Source: DASUPK01 sp963728875 (lineage in GTDB: Bacteria > Actinomycetota > Thermoleophilia > Solirubrobacterales > 70-9). Taken from it: a stretch of DNA of 64,000 bases. The stretch is taken from NCBI GenBank assembly GCA_963728875.1, contig CAVSLJ010000001.1, positions 868,001-932,000 on the forward strand, read 5' to 3'. Position 1 is the stretch's first letter. The number at the start of each line of letters is the position of its first letter. The translations under genes were made by a program, and so were the position numbers. Positions 22,221 through 28,396 of the stretch are shown piece after piece. The notes below the pieces were generated by a model, which was not told where the DNA came from, searched no databases, and was given only the letters and a program-made list of their open reading frames with translations.

Positions 22221-23081
22221 CTAGTCACGCTTGCGAAGCCGGCGGGCGAGTGATTCCAACTGGGAGAGGTCCTCGAAGTTGAGCTCGGCCCTGACGCCGT
22301 TGCCGGCACGCCGGACCTTGACGTCCTGTCCGAGCGCCGAGCCGAGCAGATCCTCGGCGTCGGCCATCGCCGCGCGCTCCTCGGTGGAGATCCGCCCGCC
22401 CGCCGGAGCCTTCTTCCGGCGGGGGCCGTGGCCGGCGTGGCGCTCGGTCTCGCGCACGGACCAACCCTCCGAGGCCGCCTGCTTGGCGATCCGGGTTCGC
22501 TTGTCCTGGTCTGAGATCTGCAGGATCGCGCGGCCGTGGCCCTCGGTGAGCTCCTCGCGCTCGAGCAGGGACAACACCGGGTCGGGGAGATCGAGCAGCC
22601 GGATCAGGTTGGAGATCGCGGCGCGGCTGCGGCCGACGCGACGGGCGAGCTCCTCCTTCGAGATCCCGAGGTCGTCGACGAGGGAGGCGCAGGCCCTGGC
22701 CTCCTCGACCGGGTTGAGGTCCTCACGGACCATGTTCTCGATCAGGGCGGCCTGCAGCCGCTCGTCCTCGGGGGAAGTCCGGACGACGGCCGGCACCCGG
22801 TCGATGCCGGCCTTCTGGGCCGCGCGCCAGCGGCGCTCCCCCGCGACGAGCTCGTAGCGCCCATCCTCGAGCGGACGGACGATCAGGGGTTGGAGCAATC
22901 CGACCGAGCCGATCGACCCGGCCAGCGCGTCGAGCGCGCCGGCGTCGAACTTCACCCGCGGCTGATCCGGGTTCGGCTCGATCTGGGTGACGTCGAGCTC
23001 GCGAAGCTCGGGGCCGCCCTGCGAGCTCTCGGGCAGGATCGCCGCCAGACCCCTCCCCATCCCGCGCTTGCGCTCAGCCAT
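22221..23081 (-). CDS. parB: ParB chromosome partition protein
   Basis: 286 aa from ATG 23081. It begins MAERKRGMGRGLAAILPES, the usual ParB start. The CTPase/ParB-N domain follows (PNPDQPRVKFDAGALDALAGSI, then YELVAGERRWRAAQKAGID with the GERRWRA box), then the helix-turn-helix (GISKEELARRVGRSRAAISN) and a C-terminal dimerisation tail. ParB loads onto parS sites near the origin and, with ParA, segregates the new origins. ATG 23081 overlaps parA by 8 bp. I could not find a convincing consensus parS in this window. Confidence 0.95.
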   Translation of the reverse strand: MAERKRGMGRGLAAILPESSQGGPELRELDVTQIEPNPDQPRVKFDAGALDALAGSIGSVGLLQPLIVRPLEDGRYELVAGERRWRAAQKAGIDRVPAVVRTSPEDERLQAALIENMVREDLNPVEEARACASLVDDLGISKEELARRVGRSRAAISNLIRLLDLPDPVLSLLEREELTEGHGRAILQISDQDKRTRIAKQAASEGWSVRETERHAGHGPRRKKAPAGGRISTEERAAMADAEDLLGSALGQDVKVRRAGNGVRAELNFEDLSQLESLARRLRKRD

Positions 23082-23844
23082 CGACGGCTCCGAGGGAGAG
23101 CACCTCGTCGGCCAGGGCGCGGTAGGCCCTGGAGCCGGTGGACTTCGGGTCATGCTCCGAGACCGGGATGCCATAGCTGGGCGCCTCCGCAACCCGGACG
23201 CTGCGGGGCACGACCGTCTTGAAGACCCTGGCCGGCAGGTGCTCGCGCAGCTCCCGCTCGACGTCCTGTGAGAGACGGGTGCGGTCGTCGTGCATGGTGA
23301 TCAGCACGCCGGCGATCTCCAGGTCCGGATTGAGCTCACGGCGGACCAGCTTGAGGGTGTCGAGGAACTGCACCAGCCCCTCGAGCGCCAGGTACTCGGC
23401 CTGAACCGGGACGATCACCTTGTCGGCGGCGACCAGGGCGTTGACGGCGACCGGTCCGAGCGACGGGGGGCAGTCGAGCAGCGTGTAGGCGAACCGCGAC
23501 CGGACGGGACCGAGCCCGTCGCGCAGCCGGGTCTCGTAGCCGCTGAAGCGCGGCAACTCGACCGCCGCCCCCGCCAGGTTCACGTGCGCCGGAACCACCC
23601 ACAGGTTGTCGGGCCCAGCCGGGCGAGCGGCCTCGGCCACCGAGACCTCGCCGGTGAGGCAGTCGTAGGACGAGGGCGAGGAGTCCTTGGGCAGACCAAG
23701 CGCAACCGTGGCGTTGCACTGGGCGTCGAGGTCGACGATCAGGGTCTGCTGGCCGTCGGCGGCCACGCACGCCCCCATGTTGACGGCGGTGGTCGTCTTG
23801 CCGACGCCGCCCTTCTGGTTCGCGATCGCGTAAACGGTTCCCAT
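23074..23844 (-). CDS. parA: ParA chromosome partition ATPase
   Basis: 256 aa from ATG 23844. Deviant Walker A KGGVGKTT (11-18), VDLDAQCNATVALG (about 39-52), Walker B-like LLDCPPSLGPVAVNAL, and PVQAEYLALEGLVQFLDTL are all present, typical of chromosomal Soj/ParA. It binds DNA non-specifically in the ATP state and is released by ParB. The start codon lies inside a perfect 12-bp palindrome (CCATTCGAATGG, 23841-23852). It follows rsmG by 14 bp and overlaps parB. Confidence 0.95.
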   Translation of the reverse strand: MGTVYAIANQKGGVGKTTTAVNMGACVAADGQQTLIVDLDAQCNATVALGLPKDSSPSSYDCLTGEVSVAEAARPAGPDNLWVVPAHVNLAGAAVELPRFSGYETRLRDGLGPVRSRFAYTLLDCPPSLGPVAVNALVAADKVIVPVQAEYLALEGLVQFLDTLKLVRRELNPDLEIAGVLITMHDDRTRLSQDVERELREHLPARVFKTVVPRSVRVAEAPSYGIPVSEHDPKSTGSRAYRALADEVLSLGAVDG

Positions 23845-23858
23845 TCGAATGGTTCGGG

Positions 23859-24536
23859 TCAGTGCTGTTCGGAGCCGAACGGCCGCTTTGCCGCCATCCC
23901 GGGCCGGCGGGGCAATCCGTTCGGAGTCGGTCCATTCTTGCGGAGCAGGTGGATGTGTCTCTCGCGACTGCCGGGGTAAGGCCGCACGCTGCGGATCTCG
24001 ATCGGCTTCATCGCGAGCCGCGGCGCCCCCTGAGCCAGCTCGGACTCCTCGGCGCCGAAGCGCGCCCCCTTCCAGGCGACCAGGACGCCGCCCTCGCGAA
24101 GCAGTGGCGAGGCGAGCTCGGCCAGCGTCACGAGCGACCCGACGGCGCGGACCGTCACCGCGTCGTAGGCCTCGCGGCCCTGGGAGGAGGCCCAGTCCTC
24201 GGAGCGCTCGCAAACGACGGCCGCGTTCTCCAGCCCCATCCGATCGGCCGTCTCCTGGAGGAAATCGCATTTTCGGCCCAGCGACTCGATCAGGTCGAAA
24301 CGGGCATCGGGAAGACAGGCCGCGAGCACCAGGCCGGGCAGGCCGGCGCCGCTGCCGAGGTCGGCGGTCCGGCGGGCGGAGGTGAGTGGATCGATCTCGA
24401 GTCCGCTCAGGGAGTCGGCGATGTGGACATCGCGAGCCCGGCCGACGGTGGACGCGGAGACGGGCGCGCGCGGGTCGGCCAGCATCTCCAGGAGCGCTGC
24501 GAGGGCCGGCTCGGCGGCGCTCGGGGCGGAGCTCAA
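23859..24536 (-). CDS. rsmG: 16S rRNA (guanine527-N7)-methyltransferase
   Basis: 225 aa from TTG 24536, overlapping the jag stop as TTGA. The RsmG/GidB family motifs are RDVHIADSLSGL (about 35-46), TADLGSGAGLPGLVLA (SAM motif, about 58-73), LIESLGRKCDFLQE, and VTVRAVGSLVTLAELASPLL. It methylates G527 of 16S rRNA; loss gives low-level streptomycin resistance in other bacteria. The C-terminal tail (GPTPNGLPRRPGMAAKRPFG) is unusually basic. Its place between jag and parA is the classic origin-region order. Confidence 0.93.
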   Translation of the reverse strand: MSSAPSAAEPALAALLEMLADPRAPVSASTVGRARDVHIADSLSGLEIDPLTSARRTADLGSGAGLPGLVLAACLPDARFDLIESLGRKCDFLQETADRMGLENAAVVCERSEDWASSQGREAYDAVTVRAVGSLVTLAELASPLLREGGVLVAWKGARFGAEESELAQGAPRLAMKPIEIRSVRPYPGSRERHIHLLRKNGPTPNGLPRRPGMAAKRPFGSEQH

Positions 24537-25042
24537 TCGGAGACGAGGGGCGCAACGACCACGTAGCGGTTGGGCTCGTCGCCCTCGCTGTAGGTCTCGA
24601 TCTCGGGACGGTCACGGAGGTGCTCGTGCACGACCCGCCGCTCGTTCGACCCCATCGGGTCCATCTCGACGGCCTCGCCGTGGGTGAGAGCGTCCTCGGC
24701 CGCCATGTCGGCGCGGCGCCGCAGCGACTCGCCCTGGCGGCGCCGGTACCCCGCCGCGTCCACCGTCACCCGCTTGCGGTCCTGACGCCCCCGGAAAGCG
24801 GCCTGGTAGGAGAGGAGCTGGATCGCGTCGATCGTCTGCCCGTGGCGCCCGATCAGGAGGCCGACGTCCTCGCCCTCGATGTCAGCGTGGATCTCCTCGT
24901 CGCCCTCCTCGACGGCGACGGAGGCCTCCAGGCCGAGTTCCTCGAGGATCCGCTCGAGCATCACCCTCACCCGCTCGGCGGGCTCCTCCGGCAGCACCGT
25001 CGGCTGCGACTCGACTCCTCCTTCTCCTCCTCCTTCCATCGG
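24533..25042 (-). CDS. jag: Jag/KhpB-like RNA-binding protein (KH + R3H)
   Basis: 169 aa from ATG 25042; ATG 25066 (MAKPCKT) is in frame but its sequence comes from the neighbouring repeat flank. No ribosome site precedes either; a purine run lies just after the start. The KH domain with GLLIGRHGQTIDAIQLL (about 72-88) is followed by an R3H domain (AGYRRRQGESLRRRADMAAE, then DPMGSNERRVVHEHLRDRP). The long N-terminal Jag domain is reduced. Jag/KhpB binds RNA and is linked to YidC and cell elongation in Firmicutes. It lies downstream of yidC across repeat copy C. Confidence 0.85.
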   Translation of the reverse strand, partial: PMEGGGEGGVESQPTVLPEEPAERVRVMLERILEELGLEASVAVEEGDEEIHADIEGEDVGLLIGRHGQTIDAIQLLSYQAAFRGRQDRKRVTVDAAGYRRRQGESLRRRADMAAEDALTHGEAVEMDPMGSNERRVVHEHLRDRPEIETYSEGDEPNRYVVVAPLVSD

Positions 25043-25055
25043 CGCAGTCTTACAC

Positions 25056-25153
25056 GGCTTCGCCATCAGGTCGCGGCCACAAGCGGCCACCCAACCCAAG
25101 TCGCTACGGGCTTCGCCATTCGCTCCGGTGGCGAGCGGCCTGGTGGCCGCTTA
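25056..25153 (-). repeat. REP-like element, copy C, with flanking 15-mer
   Basis: The 72-bp element at 25082-25153 has ends AGCGGCCACC ... GGTGGCCGCT and contains AAGTCGCTACGGGCTTCGCC. Its right edge supplies the yidC stop TAA (25151-25153). The 15-mer GGCTTCGCCATCAGG at 25056-25070, also next to copy A, lies on its other side and encodes the ATG-GCG-AAG-CC of a potential jag start. The element separates yidC from jag inside the operon. Confidence 0.8.
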
Positions 25154-25888
25154 CTTGCGCCGCTTCCGCTTGCGCGGCGGAGGGGGCGGCGGCTTCGCCG
25201 CCCGGACCTCTTCCGGCGTCGGCACCGCCGGGAGCGGCCAGACGAAGTGGATGGTGGTCTGCTGCATGACCTGCCAGACACCGCTGGCGATGAAGTAGAC
25301 CGCGATGCCGGCGGGCGCGTTCGGAATCAGGAAGACGGTCACCAGGGAGAAGATCCCGGCCATCAGATAGCGCTGGGAGGCACCGCCGGTGGTCGGGGCG
25401 GGGTTGAAGAAGAGCAGGGCGAACGTGCCGGCGACAGCGAGGATCACGAGGACGACAGCCTCCGCCCCGGTCGGGTGGGTGGTCAGGTCGGAGACGAAGA
25501 GCCAGCCCGCGTTCCCGACCTCGTCCTTGAACTCGCTGCTGCGGAGCAGGGCATAGAGGGCGATGAACACCGGGAACTGGAAGACCAGCGGCAGGCAGGC
25601 CGAGAGCGGGTTGACGCCGTGCTCCTGGAAGAGCGCCATCTGCTCGCGCTGCATCCGCTGGCGGTCGTCCTTGTATTTCTCCTGGAGCTCCTTGATATAC
25701 GGCTGCAGGGCCTGCATCTCCCGCATGCCGTGCATCGACTTGAGGGTGAAGGGCAGGACAACGAGGCGGGAGAGCCAGGTGATCAGGACGATTCCGAGGC
25801 CCCAGGCGACGCCGTTGTCGTGAAGCCAGACGAGGACGTCGTTGAAGACATCGATGATCGGCTGCAGGATGTGGGCCTCGAGGAACAT
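25151..25888 (-). CDS. yidC: YidC/Oxa1 membrane protein insertase
   Basis: 245 aa from ATG 25888. Short Gram-positive-type YidC without the large periplasmic domain: N-terminal helix, then VLITWLSRLVVLPFTLKSMH (with the conserved Arg in the groove helix), the charged hairpin MQALQPYIKELQEKYKDDRQ, then QEHGVNPLSACLPLVFQFPV and three more helices, ending in a basic tail PPPPPPRKRKRRK. It inserts membrane proteins alone or with SecYEG. It follows yidD by 12 bp. Its stop codon is the edge of repeat copy C. Confidence 0.94.
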   Translation of the reverse strand: MFLEAHILQPIIDVFNDVLVWLHDNGVAWGLGIVLITWLSRLVVLPFTLKSMHGMREMQALQPYIKELQEKYKDDRQRMQREQMALFQEHGVNPLSACLPLVFQFPVFIALYALLRSSEFKDEVGNAGWLFVSDLTTHPTGAEAVVLVILAVAGTFALLFFNPAPTTGGASQRYLMAGIFSLVTVFLIPNAPAGIAVYFIASGVWQVMQQTTIHFVWPLPAVPTPEEVRAAKPPPPPPRKRKRRK

Positions 25889-25900
25889 TGCGATGGAGTT

Positions 25901-26242
25901 CTACGTCAGATCGGCTTTGTTGGACGACGCGGCCGCGATTTTTGTGGCGGCAGTTGATGCAGATAGGGCGGACGTGCTCGCACGCTCCGACTGCGTGTGG
26001 GCGTCCCGAAAGAGCCTGCGATCGGAGACCTCGTCGATGCCGCCGCGGCTGAACGGGTTGCAGCGCAGCAGGCGCCAGCCGGCCAGGATCGAGCCGCGAA
26101 TGGGCCCGAGCTCGCGAATCGACTGCACCGCGTACTCCGAGCAGGTCGGGTAGTAGCGGCAGCGCGGCGCGAACGCCGGCGAGATGAAGCGCTGGTAGAG
26201 GCGAATCGGGGCGATCAGGATGACGGCGAGCAACCGTTTCAC
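25901..26242 (-). CDS. yidD: Membrane protein insertion efficiency factor YidD
   Basis: 113 aa from GTG 26242. The family signature is present: RLYQRFISPAFAPRCRYYPTCSEYAVQSI (about 17-45, three Cys including the CRYYPTCS pair), then GSILAGWRLLRCNPFSRGGID. The usual protein is about 70-80 residues; here a further 35 or so follow (VSDRRLFRDAHTQSERASTS and beyond) with no obvious domain. GTG 26242 overlaps the rnpA stop. It is thought to help YidC-dependent insertion, consistent with its place between rnpA and yidC. Confidence 0.9.
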   Translation of the reverse strand: MKRLLAVILIAPIRLYQRFISPAFAPRCRYYPTCSEYAVQSIRELGPIRGSILAGWRLLRCNPFSRGGIDEVSDRRLFRDAHTQSERASTSALSASTAATKIAAASSNKADLT

Positions 26243-26625
26243 GACAAACGCTCCTCGCCGGGATCCTCGACCAGCTCCGCGAGCGAGGAGCGCAGCCCAT
26301 CCTGGCCCTCACGCTCCAGCAGGCCCTCGACGCCCGGGCGGGCGACGATCACGTAGTCATGACCGTCCTCGAGGCCGTCCGAGAGCTCCCAGAACGCCTC
26401 ACGAACCGCTCGCTTCACCTTGTTCCGGGTCACGGCCTTGCCGATCTTCCGGCCGACCGACAGGCCGAGCCGAGCGCCGTCGCTCGATTCATCGTCGCGG
26501 CGCGCGAAGGAGTAGAGGACCAGGAAGCGGTTGCCCCGCGAATTGCCCTCCCGGTAGACGCGATCGAAGTCGCCGCTCCGGGAGAGACGGCGCCGACGAG
26601 CGTCCGGACGGCCCTCGGAGGCCAA
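26239..26625 (-). CDS. rnpA: Ribonuclease P protein component
   Basis: 128 aa from TTG 26625, two bases after the rpmH stop. The frame is open further upstream through rpmH, but that part has no similarity to RnpA. Motifs: RRRRLSRSGDFDRVYREG at the start, then RFLVLYSFAR, and the RNA-binding helix RLGLSVGRKIGKAVTRNKVKRAVREAF (RNR-type motif). It is the protein subunit that helps RNase P RNA mature tRNA 5' ends. Confidence 0.92.
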   Translation of the reverse strand: MASEGRPDARRRRLSRSGDFDRVYREGNSRGNRFLVLYSFARRDDESSDGARLGLSVGRKIGKAVTRNKVKRAVREAFWELSDGLEDGHDYVIVARPGVEGLLEREGQDGLRSSLAELVEDPGEERLS

Positions 26626-26627
26626 CG

Positions 26628-26762
26628 TCAGGGCGTGAGCCGCTTGCGGCCCTTCTGACGCCGGCGCCGCAGGATCGCGCGGCCGGAGCGGGTGCCGCTC
26701 CGCGCCCGGAAACCATGGGTCCGGGCTCGCTTGCGCTTCTTCGGCTGATAGGTCCGCTTCAT
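26628..26762 (-). CDS. rpmH: 50S ribosomal protein L34
   Basis: 44 aa from ATG 26762: starts MKRTYQPKKRKRARTHGFRA and ends GRKRLTP, a textbook L34 with most positions basic. It heads the minus-strand arm rpmH-rnpA-yidD-yidC-jag-rsmG-parA-parB, divergent from dnaA. A TATACT -10 box lies 38 nt upstream. Confidence 0.97.
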   Translation of the reverse strand: MKRTYQPKKRKRARTHGFRARSGTRSGRAILRRRRQKGRKRLTP

Positions 26763-26799
26763 CAGGGAGAGCCCCAGACGGAGGGGCGAGGGGCACGGC

Positions 26800-26805
26800 A
26801 GTATA
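26800..26805 (-). promoter_or_regulatory. Candidate -10 box for rpmH
   Basis: The minus strand reads TATACT at 26805-26800, giving a leader of about 30 nt to ATG 26762. The hexamer 17 nt upstream (TTTCCC) is a poor -35. An inverted repeat at 26820-26839 overlaps that -35 region, so it could be an operator. Confidence 0.45.
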
Positions 26806-26819
26806 GGCGTTGCTCTGCG

Positions 26820-26839
26820 CCGGGAAATCCCCTTCCCGG
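26820..26839. promoter_or_regulatory. Inverted repeat between rpmH and dnaA (possible operator)
   Basis: CCGGGAA, a 6-nt spacer, then TTCCCGG: perfect 7-bp arms in the middle of the divergent rpmH/dnaA spacer, over the likely -35 region of the rpmH promoter. It could be a regulator binding site or part of the origin region. No known operator is recognised. Confidence 0.35.
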
Positions 26840-26948
26840 TTTTCGCCGCGTTTTGCACGGAGGTCCGCCGGCACCCCCTTTCGGGCGAGCAGGGCCGAGC
26901 CTATGATCGCCGCTCGTCCACACACGGCTCGAGCGAGAGGAGGACCAG

Positions 26949-28313
26949 GTTCCGGGGCAGGTTCGCGACGTTCGCCAGGATCTCGAGGATCCCTGGCGCG
27001 AGATCCAGCGAGAGCTGGCCGCCTCGGTTCACGAGGACACCTACCGCCTCTGGTTCTCTCCCCTCACCCCGGTCTCGCGCCGGGGCGCCACCCTCTATCT
27101 GACCGGGCCCCAGCGCGTGGTGCGCTGGGTGAGACGCCGCTACATGGACCTCCTGCGCGCCGCCGCGGACCGCGCAGTCGATGGCCTTCGTGAGATCGAG
27201 CTCGTCTCGCCAGATGACGCGGTCGCCGCCTCCCCGGCCTCCTTTGAAGCCGCGTCCCAGGTCGCCCTCAACCCCGACTACACCTTCGAGCGCTTCGTCA
27301 TCGGCCCCGGCAACCAGCTCGCGCACGCCGCGGCGCTGGCGATCGCCGAGGCTCCGGGCGAGTCCTACAACCCGCTCTTCCTGCACGGTCCCCCAGGACT
27401 CGGAAAGACGCATCTCCTCGGTGCGATCGCCAACTACCTGCACCGACACAGCCCCCAGCTCACCGTCCGCTACACGACCGCCGAGTCCTTCACCAACGAA
27501 TTCGTCTCCTCCCTGCACGGCGCCGGCATCGAGGGCTTCAAGGAGCGCTATCGCCGCGCCGACGTCCTGCTGATCGACGACGTCCAGTTCCTCGAGGGCA
27601 AGGCCCGAACCGCCGACGAGTTCTTCCACACTTTCAACGCCCTCTACGAGGGCGGGGCGCAGCTCGTGATCACCGCCGATCGCGTCCCCGCCGAGCTCTC
27701 CGCCCTCGCCGACCGGCTCCGCGACCGCTTCGAGTGGGGCCTGACCGTGCCCGTCGAGCCGCCAGACCTCGCCACCCGGCTCGTCTTCCTCGGGAACCTC
27801 GCGCGCGAGCAGACCGAGCAGCTGCCTCCCGACGCGCTGCGCGCTCTCGCCTCCAAAGCCTCGGCGAACCTACGGGTCCTGAAGGGCGCGCTCACCCGCG
27901 TGGTCGCGCTCTCCTCACTGACCGCCTCGGCCGTGACTCCCGATTCAGTCGACCGGGCCGTGCCCAGCGGCGAGATCACGCCGCCGCCGCCCGAACACCC
28001 CGATCCCCGCCAGGTCCAGGAGGCGGTTGCCGCTCGCCTCAGCCTCAGCGTCGACGAGATCCTCTCCCCCACTCGCAGCGCCCCGGTCGCACGGGCACGC
28101 CAACTCGCCATGTACCTCACCCGCGAGCTCACCGACCTCTCCCTCCCGCAGATCGCCCAGGCCTTCAACCGCCGTGATCACACCACCGTCATGCACGCCA
28201 TCCGCAAGGTCGAGAGCGGCGCCCTCGAGGACGCCAGCCTCTCGCGCGCCGTCGAGGAGCTCACCGCCGAGCTTCGATCCGGAGGCGCAATGGATCGTGA
28301 CCGAACCGATTGA
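26949..28313 (+). CDS. dnaA: Replication initiator DnaA, start codon apparently GTT
   Basis: 454 aa from 26949. Domain I is plain before any usual start codon: DPWREIQRELAASVHEDTYR, then LWFSPL and RVVRWVRRRYMDLL. Domain III has Walker A GPPGLGKTH (147-154) and Walker B VLLIDDVQFLEGK; domain IV ends with the DnaA signature RRDHTTVMHAIRKV. The frame holds no ATG, GTG or TTG between the in-frame TGA at 26904 and GTG 27117, and GTG 27117 would delete most of domain I. AGGAGG at 26938-26943 is followed after 5 nt by GTT 26949, the best-placed start. DnaA opens oriC and represses its own gene through DnaA boxes; domain II is very short. Confidence 0.93.
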   Translation, partial: VPGQVRDVRQDLEDPWREIQRELAASVHEDTYRLWFSPLTPVSRRGATLYLTGPQRVVRWVRRRYMDLLRAAADRAVDGLREIELVSPDDAVAASPASFEAASQVALNPDYTFERFVIGPGNQLAHAAALAIAEAPGESYNPLFLHGPPGLGKTHLLGAIANYLHRHSPQLTVRYTTAESFTNEFVSSLHGAGIEGFKERYRRADVLLIDDVQFLEGKARTADEFFHTFNALYEGGAQLVITADRVPAELSALADRLRDRFEWGLTVPVEPPDLATRLVFLGNLAREQTEQLPPDALRALASKASANLRVLKGALTRVVALSSLTASAVTPDSVDRAVPSGEITPPPPEHPDPRQVQEAVAARLSLSVDEILSPTRSAPVARARQLAMYLTRELTDLSLPQIAQAFNRRDHTTVMHAIRKVESGALEDASLSRAVEELTAELRSGGAMDRDRTD

Positions 28314-28396
28314 AAGAATCGTCAGAGGAGGCTGTCCACATATCCACGTCATCCACAACCCTTACTACTCCTAGGGAAGACAAAGACCAACAGGCC
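28314..28396. other. oriC: dnaA-dnaN spacer with clustered DnaA boxes (candidate oriC part)
   Basis: Three DnaA-box-like 9-mers lie head to tail: CTGTCCACA (28332-28340), ATATCCACG (28340-28348) and TCATCCACA (28349-28357). Each differs from TTATCCACA at one or two positions. The spacer is clearly richer in A/T than its surroundings. Actinobacterial origins usually lie between dnaA and dnaN, and strand bias flips here. With only 83 bp, the full origin may extend into the rpmH-dnaA spacer, which holds one more TCGTCCACA-like site near 26914-26922. Confidence 0.6.

Noticed and set aside
26234..26251. Possible parS site (CGTTTCACGACAAACG) at the yidD/rnpA overlap
   Set aside because: The left half matches the parS consensus but the right half has two mismatches in the inverted arm, and it is fully explained as coding sequence.
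26903..27193. dnaA starting at ATG 26903
   Set aside because: That ATG is in a different frame from DnaA domain I and its translation is Arg/Gly/Ser-rich with no similarity.
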